Below, piece after piece: positions 1 to 7,668 of a stretch of DNA of 32,890 bases. The stretch covers positions 1 to 32,890 of IMG/VR virus record IMGVR_UViG_3300033153_002680; one strand, written 5' to 3'. The stretch's first letter is position 1. Every line of letters begins with the position of its first letter. A program made the position numbers and the translations under genes. The notes beneath the pieces are model-generated. The model saw only the letters and a list, made by a program, of their open reading frames with translations. It did not search any database and was not told where the DNA came from. Source of the stretch: a virus.

Positions 1-156
1 CCTGGAGGTAAGGAGGAAACTGATAATATCGTTATGTGTAATAAATTCATACCGGACCCGGAGAAGATGAAAAATAAACCTGTTAGCACAACCCCAGCGG
101 ACAAGGGAGAAAGTGAGTCTAAGGAAGATGTCAAGGAAGATAATAGTCACGAATAA
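1..156 (+). CDS. C-terminal end of an unknown protein (partial)
   Basis: An open frame runs in from the left edge (frame 1) and stops at TAA 154-156, giving the last 51 residues of a protein that starts outside the window. The tail is very hydrophilic, rich in Lys, Glu, Asp and Ser, with no recognisable motif. The next gene starts inside this one, as is usual in this genome. Function cannot be assigned from this fragment. Confidence 0.6.
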   Translation, partial: PGGKEETDNIVMCNKFIPDPEKMKNKPVSTTPADKGESESKEDVKEDNSHE

Positions 157-475
157 AAATCATAGACTTGTCTTAGGTAAGGAAAGGATTAATACTCTTG
201 ACGAAATAGGATTATTTTTTGAAGCTCATGGAATCCCGGATAATGAATGGGATATGTCACACGGTGACAAAGGGGGAATGCATTTCAAATTTTATACCAC
301 CTGTTCGAGGGGGTTTATAACTGATATCGTTGACTCGCTTGAAAAGAAGGTTGATAGTTCCATCCATGTATCGTTTGAAATACACAGAATGCGCGGACTA
401 TTTAGGGAAGCGGTAAAAGAAATAAAATCCTTCGTTGAGTACGGCAATAACTATATTGAAAGCAATAAACTATAA
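113..475 (+). CDS. Hypothetical protein, 120 aa
   Basis: Not recognised. The frame can start at GTG 113 (AGGGAG at 104-109, close spacing) or at ATG 128 (AAGGAAG directly upstream, very close); neither spacing is ideal, so the start is uncertain. The protein is basic at the N-terminus, with a mixed alpha/beta-looking body and no membrane segment. It overlaps the end of the preceding gene and is followed by a rho-independent terminator, so it is probably the last gene of the upstream operon. Confidence 0.6.
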   Translation: MSLRKMSRKIIVTNKNHRLVLGKERINTLDEIGLFFEAHGIPDNEWDMSHGDKGGMHFKFYTTCSRGFITDIVDSLEKKVDSSIHVSFEIHRMRGLFREAVKEIKSFVEYGNNYIESNKL

Positions 476-514
476 TTTTTAATTATTTAAAATTATATCC
501 GAATGCGTCGGTAA

Positions 515-549
515 AAGGGTAAGGAGAGAAATTTCTTTACTCTTTTTTT
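515..549 (+). terminator. Rho-independent terminator
   Basis: AAGGGTAAGG (515-524) pairs with CTTTACTCTT (535-544) with two G-U wobbles, and the stem runs straight into a T-run (543-549). It lies about 40 bases after the stop at 475 and before the terminase operon, so it separates the upstream operon from the packaging genes. Confidence 0.75.
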
Positions 550-566
550 ATTCTATACTATATTAA

Positions 567-579
567 TTAGACTGTCTAA
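567..579. promoter_or_regulatory. Perfect 6-bp-arm palindrome upstream of terS
   Basis: TTAGAC-T-GTCTAA is a perfect inverted repeat about 30 bases before the terminase start. It lies just after a TATACT/TATATT-rich stretch (554-564) that could hold a -10 box, although the terminator lies where a -35 would be. The position suits an operator or activator site for the packaging and late operon. This is inference from position and symmetry only. Confidence 0.35.
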
Positions 580-610
580 CAAACTTAAAATATCATTAAA
601 GTAGGTGTAT

Positions 611-1327
611 ATGGGTAGGAAACAATGGGCGCCAAGTAAGGACGATTATGAGAAGGCGTATATTACAAGCTGTTCCCCAGGCGCCACTGATGTTGATATA
701 TGTAAAGCGTTAGGTATACGATTAGGTGTTTACAGGAAATGGAAGTCAGATTTCATTGTTTATTTTAAACAACGTGAAAACCAGAATAAAAGAAAGAAAA
801 ATAGGCAATACGACTACCGCACAGGAAGCGGTAGGCCGAAAGGCTCACGCAAGTTGACACCCGGTATGCGTGCAAAGATCTTGACACTCGCGGAACATGA
901 AATTCCTGCTTGGCAGATTGCGAAAATGTGCGGGGTGTGTAGGGCTACAATTTTCAATTGGAAAAAAGCAATTCCTAAATTTAAAGATGAAATGGAACTG
1001 GCTGCGAAAGTCGCCTCCCTACACGTCAAGCAGTCTCTTAACAAAAGAGCTAACGGCATGTATCTTAATGATGAACAGACCGTAGAACTTTTCGACCGTG
1101 ACGATAATTTAATATCCCGACAAAAGACAAAACGAAGAAAACAGATTCCACCAAGTGTACAGGCTCAACAATTCTGGCTTATTAATAAAGATAATTGGAG
1201 TAAAGATTCTGAACGTACGAAAGTCAACAACCAGGGGACTATACTTGACGCTCTTTCAAAAATGACTGGTAAGATTGATGAGGAAGAGACAGAACAATTC
1301 GGGGAGTGGGATAATGAGCTTGATTAA
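611..1327 (+). CDS. terS: Terminase small subunit
   Basis: Predicted DNA-recognition subunit of the packaging motor, 238 aa. Two helix-turn-helix-like segments are visible, about residues 12-45 and 83-118, the second with the typical IAxxxGVxxxTIFNW pattern. Between them is a basic linker with GSGRPKGS. The C-terminal third carries a K-x2-PP...A..FWL.NK...W pattern that I associate with phage small terminases and that probably mediates oligomerisation or large-subunit contact. ATG 611 is chosen because AGG at 603-605 gives good spacing; a GTG at 605 would overlap the ribosome binding site. terL follows 1.8 kb downstream, separated by small genes, which is a wider gap than usual. Confidence 0.8.
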   Translation: MGRKQWAPSKDDYEKAYITSCSPGATDVDICKALGIRLGVYRKWKSDFIVYFKQRENQNKRKKNRQYDYRTGSGRPKGSRKLTPGMRAKILTLAEHEIPAWQIAKMCGVCRATIFNWKKAIPKFKDEMELAAKVASLHVKQSLNKRANGMYLNDEQTVELFDRDDNLISRQKTKRRKQIPPSVQAQQFWLINKDNWSKDSERTKVNNQGTILDALSKMTGKIDEEETEQFGEWDNELD

Positions 1328-1355
1328 TACTAACATAAATAGAAAGGTGTCAAGT

Positions 1356-1661
1356 ATGTCAAAAGAAAAATGTGTATGCGGGGCGAATAAACCCGGAGAC
1401 GGTAAAACGTGCGGTTGTTTACAAAGTAGGGAGAAGTTCCCTGATAGCGTACCTAAATGGGAAGGCCTTACCCGTAAACATTATGGGACAAATAAGGATA
1501 ACCCGCCTAACTTACACTCACCTGCTTTCTACTGGGAAGGGAACGAACACGCATGGAATTATGGATGGAATGAATCGAATGCAGCTTTCCTCCAGCGTCA
1601 ACGAGACTTGACAGGGGAGAGGAAAGGTAAAAAGGGTAAGAAAAGTGGAAAAGATAAGTAA
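1356..1661 (+). CDS. Small CxC-CxC cysteine-rich protein
   Basis: Unknown function, 101 aa from ATG 1356 (AGAAAGG at 1341-1347). An alternative ATG at 1314 with GGGAGTGGG upstream would add 14 residues and overlap terS. The N-terminus has Cys at residues 6, 8, 19 and 21 (CxC-x10-CxC), suggesting a metal-binding knuckle. The middle is Trp/Tyr/Asn-rich and the C-terminus is a Lys/Gly-rich tail, consistent with a nucleic-acid or protein-binding accessory factor. It is the first of a series of small cysteine-rich proteins between terS and terL. Confidence 0.6.
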   Translation: MSKEKCVCGANKPGDGKTCGCLQSREKFPDSVPKWEGLTRKHYGTNKDNPPNLHSPAFYWEGNEHAWNYGWNESNAAFLQRQRDLTGERKGKKGKKSGKDK

Positions 1662-1800
1662 TGTAAAGCATGAAGGTAACGGTCTTGAACCTTGTTACGG
1701 TACGTATTTACAAGGGATAAGCTGTTTGTCATGTATAGACGTTGATAATTGCATGGAAGAGAAACGGAAATTGGACTTTGAAAACAGGAGGGAAGGGTAA
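1645..1800 (+). CDS. Cysteine-rich miniprotein, 51 aa
   Basis: A GTG-started frame overlapping the end of the previous gene, with AAGGGTAAG about 5 bases upstream. It ends at TAA 1798-1800, which overlaps the next ATG. Cys residues at about 17, 27, 30 and 36 (C-x9-CxxC-x5-C) could bind one zinc ion. The tail is charged. No family is recognised. Support comes from the ribosome binding site, the tiled start/stop overlaps and the Cys pattern. Confidence 0.5.
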   Translation: MEKISNVKHEGNGLEPCYGTYLQGISCLSCIDVDNCMEEKRKLDFENRREG

Positions 1801-1976
1801 TGCCAAAACAAACTATCGAATGTAAATTCAGTATGGATCAGAAAGTGCGTGTGAAGCATACAGAACAGGTAGGTATGATTACATGTATTAATTATTCTGA
1901 TTGCGGCGTGTCTTACTATGTAGAAACTAAGAATAATCCTACATGGCAAGTTGAACGCTATTTGGAGGATGTATAA
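1800..1976 (+). CDS. Small SH3/KOW-like protein, 58 aa
   Basis: ATG at 1800 overlaps the preceding TAA and is preceded by AGGAGGGAAGGG. It ends at TAA 1974-1976, overlapping the next ATG. The sequence has a small beta-barrel look: hydrophobic/basic strand, a Gly turn (QVGMIT), CxNY, then YYVET and a Trp-containing end. It resembles the general pattern of small phage SH3-like or Tudor/KOW-like proteins, but that is only an impression of pattern. No catalytic motif is present. Confidence 0.55.
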   Translation: MPKQTIECKFSMDQKVRVKHTEQVGMITCINYSDCGVSYYVETKNNPTWQVERYLEDV

Positions 1977-2173
1977 TGTCAAGAAAAACAAAAATCAAAA
2001 CAGTAGGCTTCTGGCGTTTATTTAAGAAACTGAGTAAGATACGGGAGTTGTTTTTCACTCTCATATCTTTACGTAAGAACATAAACCGTTTCTGGGGTAT
2101 ACTCAGTAAGGACGCTGACTTTATGCGTGATATAAAGAAGCTTGACGAATTGATAAGGGATATAACAGAGTAA
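1976..2173 (+). CDS. Hypothetical protein, 65 aa, helical
   Basis: Starts at ATG 1976, overlapping the previous stop, with TTGGAGG just upstream. The protein is short, basic at the N-terminus and probably helical throughout, with an amphipathic FFTLISL segment too short and interrupted to call a transmembrane helix. The C-terminal half has a regular spacing of hydrophobic residues compatible with a short coiled coil. Function unknown. Confidence 0.55.
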   Translation: MSRKTKIKTVGFWRLFKKLSKIRELFFTLISLRKNINRFWGILSKDADFMRDIKKLDELIRDITE

Positions 2174-2203
2174 CCGATAAACTATTTGAAAGGTGGTTTA
2201 CGA

Positions 2204-2665
2204 ATGCAACCAAACGATACAATTAAAAAAGCTATGAAAGATAATAATCATATGACCGCGATTGTTATATGTGGTGAATCTAACGGAGGTGACGACGCTC
2301 TGTTCCATAGCGCGGAACTGTTGAGCGAGGTAGCCCGGGATATAGGTTTAAAGGGTTATAATGTTTGCACTGATAAATACGGTATCTTTGTAGGTAGCTT
2401 GACGGATAATAAATATTATAACGTTGTTGATCTTATATGCGCGTTACATGGGAAAAATAAAGCCTTAGAAGAACGTTTACATAAAGTGGAACAATACTGC
2501 CTTAGTAAAGTTGAAGTTGTAGACAGTAAATATGATGTCCCGGGAAATACGCTACCTAAAGTAAAGTACCCTGATAATAAATGTACTGTTTGTAAAGAAG
2601 ATAAAAATATGTACGGCGGGTGTAGGTGTAACGGGTATACTATAGGAGAAAAAGATGAAAATTAA
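2204..2665 (+). CDS. Hypothetical protein with C-terminal Cys cluster
   Basis: Start chosen at ATG 2204 because AAAGGTGG (2189-2196) sits at ideal distance; an in-frame TTG at 2186 is less likely. The 153-aa protein has an N-terminal alpha/beta region (TAIVICGESNGGDD, then helices), a coiled-coil-like stretch near residues 85-105 and a C-terminal CxxC...CxC cluster, probably a small zinc-binding element. It overlaps the peptidase gene by 11 bases. No family is recognised. Confidence 0.55.
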   Translation: MQPNDTIKKAMKDNNHMTAIVICGESNGGDDALFHSAELLSEVARDIGLKGYNVCTDKYGIFVGSLTDNKYYNVVDLICALHGKNKALEERLHKVEQYCLSKVEVVDSKYDVPGNTLPKVKYPDNKCTVCKEDKNMYGGCRCNGYTIGEKDEN

Positions 2666-2990
2666 AGATGGCGCTATATTAGCTGGTTTACAGTTGGGAA
2701 TGAGGCAAGCTCTTATTATAGCTGAGGAGCTGTATAAAAAATACGGGCAGGAACTTGTCATTACTTGCGGTCTTGACGGTGCGCATTCTGCCGGGTCTTT
2801 ACACTATTACGGGTACGCTCTTGACTTTAGAACATATTACTTTACGTCCGGTGAGATTACCGAAATTGTTAGTAATTTATTTGGTAGGTTAAGAGCTGTT
2901 TCACGTTATTATGATGTTGTAAAGCACCAAACACATATACATGTAGAATTCGATATTATCAGGTATAAGAAAGGTAGGTGTCTACAATGA
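2655..2990 (+). CDS. M15-type metallopeptidase, candidate endolysin
   Basis: Short (111 aa) zinc peptidase of the D-Ala-D-Ala carboxypeptidase/L-Ala-D-Glu peptidase fold. The signature SLHYYGYALD gives zinc ligands His50 and Asp57, and THIHVEF gives His94-x-His96, with His96 as the likely third ligand. No signal peptide is seen, so it would act in the cytoplasm until released by a holin, or within the virion. Such small M15 proteins are common in phage genomes and are usually assigned to peptidoglycan cleavage. ATG 2655 has GGAGAA upstream and the gene overlaps both neighbours. It is the only lytic-enzyme candidate in the window. Exact bond specificity is unknown. Confidence 0.75.
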   Translation: MKIKDGAILAGLQLGMRQALIIAEELYKKYGQELVITCGLDGAHSAGSLHYYGYALDFRTYYFTSGEITEIVSNLFGRLRAVSRYYDVVKHQTHIHVEFDIIRYKKGRCLQ

Positions 2991-3160
2991 AAAAGAAGCT
3001 CGGAGATATGACAATAAGGGAAATACATGAAATGTGCTCAAATACACCGTGTACAAGCTGCGGGAATAGACACGCCTGTGACGCTGTGGAAGGTATAACC
3101 TATTTAGGTATTGACATAGGCGAAGATGAATTGAATATTGAAGTTGAGATAGGTAATTAA
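2987..3160 (+). CDS. Zinc-finger-like miniprotein, 57 aa
   Basis: ATG 2987 overlaps the stop of the peptidase gene (ATGA) and has AAGGTAGG at 2971-2978; it ends at TAA 3160, overlapping the terL start. Cys17, Cys22, Cys25 and Cys31 (C-x4-CxxC-x5-C) could form a single zinc site, followed by an acidic C-terminus. No family is recognised. Its direct coupling to terL suggests co-translation with the packaging motor. Confidence 0.6.
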   Translation: MKKKLGDMTIREIHEMCSNTPCTSCGNRHACDAVEGITYLGIDIGEDELNIEVEIGN

Positions 3161-4461
3161 TGGATTTTACAGCGAGACAGAAGTGGATGATGTCAAGAGC
3201 TAATGCCAGGCTTAACATTAGCGAAGGCGCAGTGCGTTCCGGAAAATCAGTAGGAACGGATGTTAAGTTTATTCAACAAGTTCCCCTTGCGTCAACTAAG
3301 GGGGACATACTTATTATAGGGAAGACTCTTGACAGTTTAAAAAGGAATGTTATAAACCCTATCCTTGAATACCTGGGAAATGATGCAATGTATTTCCCGG
3401 GTAAAAGGGAGTTACATTTCTGGGACCGTATCTGCTATGCTATAGGCGCCAATGATGACAGGGCGGAGGGAAAGATAAGAGGCTCCACGGTTTCCCTTGC
3501 TTATGGGGATGAGGTAACTTTATGGCCTGAAGGTTTTTTTAAGATGCTCGATTCTCGTTTGTCATTGAAAGACTCACGGGGGTATTTCACAACAAACCCG
3601 GATAACCCCAATCATTGGCTTATGACTGACTATTTGGATAGATCGGCCGACCTTGACTTATTACGATTCCATTTCGATTTAGATCATAATCTTAAATTTC
3701 TTGATCCCTCTTACGTAAAGAACATAAAACTCAACTATATAGGTTTATGGTACAAAAGATTTATACTCGGTTTATGGTGCGCCGCTGAAGGAGCTATATA
3801 CGATTTTTTCGATGAAGATGAACATGTCTTGACGAAAACGCCAAAGGCTGACTATTATGATGTTGGGGTAGATTACGGTACAGGTAATCCAACAGTATTT
3901 ATGTTATTGGGGAACTCATTCCGAAACGTCAAGCCACATATATGGGCTGAAAAAGAATATTACTATGACAGTAAGAAAAAAGAACGCCAGAAAACTGATA
4001 AACAATACGCCGACGATTTTATCGATTTTATGGCGCCAGTGACTGCGAGCTTAGATCCCGTTATTGAAAGTCTTTATGGTATGGAGGTTATGCTCCAGAC
4101 ACGTTCTAATAGGGTTAAAGCGTGCCCCCTGCATAACATCTATATAGATCCTTCGGCTGCCTCATTTAAATTACAATTAAAGCAGTACGGAGTAACAGGA
4201 TTAAAAGACGCCAAAAATGACGTACTTGACGGAATAAGAACAGTTTCAAGAATGTTACAGAATAGGCAATTCGCTATTTGTCAATGTTGTACGTATCTAA
4301 TTAAAGAGGCGTACGCCTATGTTTGGGATAAGAAAAAACAGGATATAGGAATCGATGCTCCAAAGAAAACTAATGATCATTGTTGGGATGCGACAAGGTA
4401 TCCGATATTTACTAAGTACGGTGAAAGTCACATTGACCTGGAAAAAATGACCAAAATGTAA
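3160..4461 (+). CDS. terL: Terminase large subunit
   Basis: ATP-driven DNA translocase and headful/cos nuclease of the packaging motor, 433 aa, a normal length for PBSX-type large terminases. Walker A is GAVRSGKS (residues 23-30), Walker B is VSLAYGDE (111-118, catalytic Glu118) and the coupling motif is TTNPDNP (144-150). The C-terminal RNase H-like nuclease shows acidic residues at Asp238 (DVGVDYGTGNPT), Asp330 (IYIDPS) and Asp406/Asp410 (NDHCWDATRY). The ATG overlaps the preceding stop. No truncation or missing key residue is seen. Confidence 0.95.
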   Translation: MDFTARQKWMMSRANARLNISEGAVRSGKSVGTDVKFIQQVPLASTKGDILIIGKTLDSLKRNVINPILEYLGNDAMYFPGKRELHFWDRICYAIGANDDRAEGKIRGSTVSLAYGDEVTLWPEGFFKMLDSRLSLKDSRGYFTTNPDNPNHWLMTDYLDRSADLDLLRFHFDLDHNLKFLDPSYVKNIKLNYIGLWYKRFILGLWCAAEGAIYDFFDEDEHVLTKTPKADYYDVGVDYGTGNPTVFMLLGNSFRNVKPHIWAEKEYYYDSKKKERQKTDKQYADDFIDFMAPVTASLDPVIESLYGMEVMLQTRSNRVKACPLHNIYIDPSAASFKLQLKQYGVTGLKDAKNDVLDGIRTVSRMLQNRQFAICQCCTYLIKEAYAYVWDKKKQDIGIDAPKKTNDHCWDATRYPIFTKYGESHIDLEKMTKM

Positions 4462-4476
4462 AGGCGTTATAAAGTT

Positions 4477-4722
4477 ATGAAAAATAAGATTCTGCTTGTC
4501 GTTACTATTGCCTCATGTATATTCCTCTTAGGTCTTTCCTATATGTATATTTCTCCAATGAATCAAAAGTATACCCAAGAGGTGCAATTCGAAATTGACT
4601 TAGGGAAAGCGCGAAGGACTCGGGATATAGCGGTATTCTACGCCGAAGCTGACAGTATAAGAATGTCCAGTTTAATTAATAACCATAAACGATTAATTGA
4701 CGTAATGAAAGGCGGGGATTAA
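4477..4722 (+). CDS. Small single-pass membrane protein
   Basis: 81 aa with a basic start (MKNK) and a hydrophobic helix over about residues 5-26, then a charged, probably helical, exported domain. An IASC sequence at residues 11-14 fits a lipobox, but the hydrophobic stretch continues well past the Cys, which argues for a membrane anchor rather than a lipoprotein. It could be a lysis accessory such as an inner-membrane spanin; its position between terL and portal does not settle this. It ends at TAA 4720-4722, overlapping the next ATG. Confidence 0.6.
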   Translation: MKNKILLVVTIASCIFLLGLSYMYISPMNQKYTQEVQFEIDLGKARRTRDIAVFYAEADSIRMSSLINNHKRLIDVMKGGD

Positions 4723-4925
4723 TGTTTGGGAGACCTGATAAAGAAAAACTGTTTAATAAGGCTATTACTCTTGGTGATTCTGTTGTTATCATTGAAACGA
4801 TACACCGGGATATTTTTGTTGACGCGTGCGGCCGGATAAAAGCAAAAGGCTTCACTTGTAAAGGGACTAACGTTGTAAATAAAAGGGATGTTTTCACATA
4901 TTATGCTTTGTATGAGAAGGAGTAA
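4722..4925 (+). CDS. Hypothetical protein, 67 aa
   Basis: ATG at 4722 overlaps the previous TAA. The small protein has an alternating strand-like pattern (SVVIIET, DIFVDACGRIKAKGFTCKG) that suggests a compact beta fold, with two Cys residues. The stop at 4923-4925 is just upstream of the portal start, and its last codons supply the portal ribosome binding site. No family is recognised. Confidence 0.55.
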   Translation: MFGRPDKEKLFNKAITLGDSVVIIETIHRDIFVDACGRIKAKGFTCKGTNVVNKRDVFTYYALYEKE

Positions 4926-4932
4926 CAACGGT

Positions 4933-6393
4933 ATGGAAAAGTACAGTAAGGCTACGTTGGATAAGATGTCAAAACCTGATTTAATAAAGCGGGTAACTAA
5001 GCTTGTAGAGAGAGCCGATGGATGGTCGAACCTGTTCAACGGTATGGGGGTGGAAGGTAAGGATCCGAGAGTCGCTACAAGGTTCACACCTAACAAAATT
5101 CTGGCACAAAGCGAACTCACAGACCTATTTCGCTCCAGCGGCCTGGCTCGTAGAACGGTTGAGGTAGTTGTCAATGATATGGTAAGGGAAGGCTTTACAA
5201 TTAAGAATGATCCCGAGGGTGCTATAAAAAAGAAACTCAGGGAATTGAAATATAGAACAAATAGTAAAAGCGCTTTAACCTGGGCGGATGTTTACGGTGG
5301 ATCGGTTATTATCTTAGGTGTATCGGATGGTACTGAGGATTTCACGGAACCGCTTGACGAGGAGAGAATTGACAGTATCGACTTTCTACGGGTTTATAAC
5401 CGTTTTGAGTTGTTCTTGAATAATAGTAATTTATATGATGACATTGCTTCGGATAAATTTGGGGAGCCTGAATTATACGAAGTAAGGCCGTTGACGGGTG
5501 GAGAATCTTATGAGGTGCATGAATCCAGATTATTACGTTTTGATGGTAATCTTATCCCAGACGATTTACTACAGGAACAGGAATTCTGGAGCGATTCCGT
5601 TTATCAGTCAGTATATGACAGGCTTCGGGGTTTAGATACTACGTATGGTAATGTGGAACAAATCATTAGTGAGTTTACAATAGCTAAGTTGACAATTGAT
5701 AATCTACAGAATCAATTGGATAACGGTAAAGAAAATATGATAATGAAAAGATTACATATTCTCGATATGGCTAAAAACTTACTGAATACTATTTTACTTG
5801 ATAAAGAGGAAGAGTTTGAAAGGGTAACCGCCTCACTTGCTGGACTTGAGGAAGCCGTTAACAAACTTGAAAGGGCTTATTCAGGTGTAACCGGTATTCC
5901 ATCCACTTTACTTTTCGGAGAGAATCCGAAAGGCTTAAACGCTGGAGGAGAGGCCTCTTCACAAATCAGATTATACTACGATAATATATCGGCACGTCAG
6001 GAAGAAAAATATCAGGAACAGACAGAGCGTTTAGTTTACCTTATAATGAAATCTAAGAAAGGCCCCACGAAAGGTCAGGTAGTAGAGGACTGGGCTGTGG
6101 AATTCAACCCGCTTTGGCAGATGTCTGAAAAAGAATTAGCGGAAGTAAAGAAACTGAATGCTGAGACTGATAAGATATACTGGGAAATTGGAGCCGTTAC
6201 AGCGGATGAAATCACAATGTCCCGTTTTGTCAATGCCGGTGAATACTCCACAGACACTACCATTTCAGAATCTCATATAAAAGAAATAGAGGAACGGGAA
6301 AAAATAACAGGTAAGGCCGTTAAAGAAGGGCTTATAGTAGGCGTCAAAGAAGGTACTGAGGAAGACGAACTCAAGAATAAAAAGGATGAATAA
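4933..6393 (+). CDS. Portal protein (DUF1073 / Phage_portal_3 family)
   Basis: Predicted dodecameric portal at the capsid vertex through which DNA is packaged, 486 aa. The sequence follows the DUF1073 pattern: an N-terminal LARRTVEVVVNDMVREGF segment, WADVYGGSVIILGV in the central clip/stem region, a long helical stretch after residue 240, and VTGIPSTLLFGENPKGLNAGG near residues 325-345, which is the most diagnostic motif. The C-terminus is acidic and lysine-rich. ATG 4933 with AGAAGGAG upstream is preferred over an in-frame ATG at 4888, which lies inside the preceding gene and has a poor ribosome binding site. Confidence 0.9.
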   Translation: MEKYSKATLDKMSKPDLIKRVTKLVERADGWSNLFNGMGVEGKDPRVATRFTPNKILAQSELTDLFRSSGLARRTVEVVVNDMVREGFTIKNDPEGAIKKKLRELKYRTNSKSALTWADVYGGSVIILGVSDGTEDFTEPLDEERIDSIDFLRVYNRFELFLNNSNLYDDIASDKFGEPELYEVRPLTGGESYEVHESRLLRFDGNLIPDDLLQEQEFWSDSVYQSVYDRLRGLDTTYGNVEQIISEFTIAKLTIDNLQNQLDNGKENMIMKRLHILDMAKNLLNTILLDKEEEFERVTASLAGLEEAVNKLERAYSGVTGIPSTLLFGENPKGLNAGGEASSQIRLYYDNISARQEEKYQEQTERLVYLIMKSKKGPTKGQVVEDWAVEFNPLWQMSEKELAEVKKLNAETDKIYWEIGAVTADEITMSRFVNAGEYSTDTTISESHIKEIEEREKITGKAVKEGLIVGVKEGTEEDELKNKKDE

Positions 6394-6396
6394 AAC

Positions 6397-7368
6397 ATGC
6401 CTATAGATATCACTACATCCACAGTACGTAGGTTACGTAAGAGTAAGCGCAAGCTTAAACAGCCGGCTAATATACCTGAATGGAAACCGCCTTTACAGTG
6501 GGAAAAAGATTACATGATATACCTCACCCGCAATGTAAATCTGTGGCGTGATTCGTGTATACAGAAAGTAATTCCTTTTCTTGACGATTTAGTATTATCT
6601 TCACAGGTAGTAAGGCCGCCAGAAGCTTCAAACATTAAATCCGACTCCAGCGTTAGGGTTGACGGTTGGGTAGATCAGTTAGAGCGTATAATGATGGAGT
6701 ATGAGATTACCCTCAAGGAATTACCTACCGGCCCGGATTGGAATTTTAACGCTTCACAAGTCGGGAAAGGTGTCGATGAATGGAATAAAGACCAGTGGTA
6801 TAAAATATCTGACTCTGTTTTAAGCGTGCCTCTTATACAGTCTAACCCGTGGTTGCCGGACACTATACAATCATTCGCAAAAGAGAACGTCTCTCTCATA
6901 AGTAAACTTCAAGGTAATACTGTACGGGATATTGAGGAAGTTATAAATAGGGGCATACGTCAAGGTAAAACCGCCAAAACTATAGAACAGGAATTACTTG
7001 ACGGAACAGATTTACAAAAAGGAGTATTTCATAAAACCGAAACAAGAGCCCGTTTAATCGCACGGGACCAGGTTGACAAACTCAACGGTCAATTAACAAA
7101 CCTGAGACAGACCGAAGCCGGAATTACTCAATATAGATGGCGTACGGCAATGGATGAACGTGTCAGGAAGAAACACAAATCCATGAGCGGTAAGCTGTGT
7201 CAATGGGGTAACAGTACGGTTTATAAAAATACGCCCTTCCCTAAAGAGGAATGGAAGTTGCGTTCATCAATCGGAGGTATAAGCTTACATCCGGGACAAG
7301 ATTACCAATGTAGATGTTATGCTGAGCCGGACTTCTCAACTATAGTCGAATCCCTGGAGGATATATAA
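6397..7368 (+). CDS. Minor head protein, SPP1 gp7 / Mu gpF-like
   Basis: Head morphogenesis protein, 323 aa, encoded directly after the portal as is typical. The family domain occupies the C-terminal half: a helical REVINRGIRQGKT-like segment (here DIEEVINRGIRQGKTAKTIE), TRARLIARDQVDKLNGQLT, then YRWRTAMDERVRKKHKSMSG, and a final HPGQDYQCRCYAEP motif that closes the domain. Members are internal or portal-associated proteins made in few copies and thought to help capsid assembly or DNA ejection. Spacing from the portal is 3 bases. Confidence 0.9.
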   Translation: MPIDITTSTVRRLRKSKRKLKQPANIPEWKPPLQWEKDYMIYLTRNVNLWRDSCIQKVIPFLDDLVLSSQVVRPPEASNIKSDSSVRVDGWVDQLERIMMEYEITLKELPTGPDWNFNASQVGKGVDEWNKDQWYKISDSVLSVPLIQSNPWLPDTIQSFAKENVSLISKLQGNTVRDIEEVINRGIRQGKTAKTIEQELLDGTDLQKGVFHKTETRARLIARDQVDKLNGQLTNLRQTEAGITQYRWRTAMDERVRKKHKSMSGKLCQWGNSTVYKNTPFPKEEWKLRSSIGGISLHPGQDYQCRCYAEPDFSTIVESLEDI

Positions 7369-7369
7369 T

Positions 7370-7588
7370 ATGAAGAAAGACGCGAATTTTAAGAATCTTG
7401 ATAAGATCACCAAACTCCTCTTACTGGTAAAGAGGGTTTTATTCGCACACCTCAACATGCGTATAGGTTCCAGCGGCTTTACAGGTAAGATACACATTAC
7501 TATAAATTGTAACGCCGGAGGTATTGGTAATACGAGCGTACAAGTATCTCAGGATTTTAATGAGAAAAATATTGATGCAATGATATAA
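7370..7588 (+). CDS. Hypothetical protein, 72 aa
   Basis: Starts one base after the previous stop, with TGGAGG (7353-7358) upstream. It has a basic helical N-terminal half (KITKLLLLVKRVLFAHLNM) and a Gly/Asn-rich strand-like C-terminal half. The pattern is unrecognised; a small head-associated or accessory protein is possible from context. It is the last gene before a promoter-like sequence and a strong terminator, so it ends the first late transcription block. Confidence 0.55.
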   Translation: MKKDANFKNLDKITKLLLLVKRVLFAHLNMRIGSSGFTGKIHITINCNAGGIGNTSVQVSQDFNEKNIDAMI

Positions 7589-7589
7589 T
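7581..7589 (+). promoter_or_regulatory. Candidate extended -10 promoter
   Basis: TGATATAAT is an exact extended -10 match (TGnTATAAT) that overlaps the stop codon of the preceding gene. No good -35 box is at the expected distance, which extended -10 promoters tolerate. Transcription would start near 7596 and meet the terminator at 7669-7721. TACGGTT occurs three times downstream (7616, 7625, 7656). This is based on sequence match only. Confidence 0.3.
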
Positions 7590-7668
7590 TGTGTTATATT
7601 GAAATTAACAGGACTTACGGTTTATACGGTTTACTTGATACACCTTTCAAATGTTTACGGTTAGTATT

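Noticed and set aside
4477-4722. Outer-membrane lipoprotein spanin call for the small membrane protein
   Set aside because: An IASC lipobox-like string exists, but hydrophobic residues run on past the Cys and no paired spanin gene is visible, so only a membrane protein is supported.
4888-4932. Portal start at ATG 4888
   Set aside because: It lies inside the previous gene and lacks a good ribosome binding site; ATG 4933 has AGAAGGAG at suitable distance.
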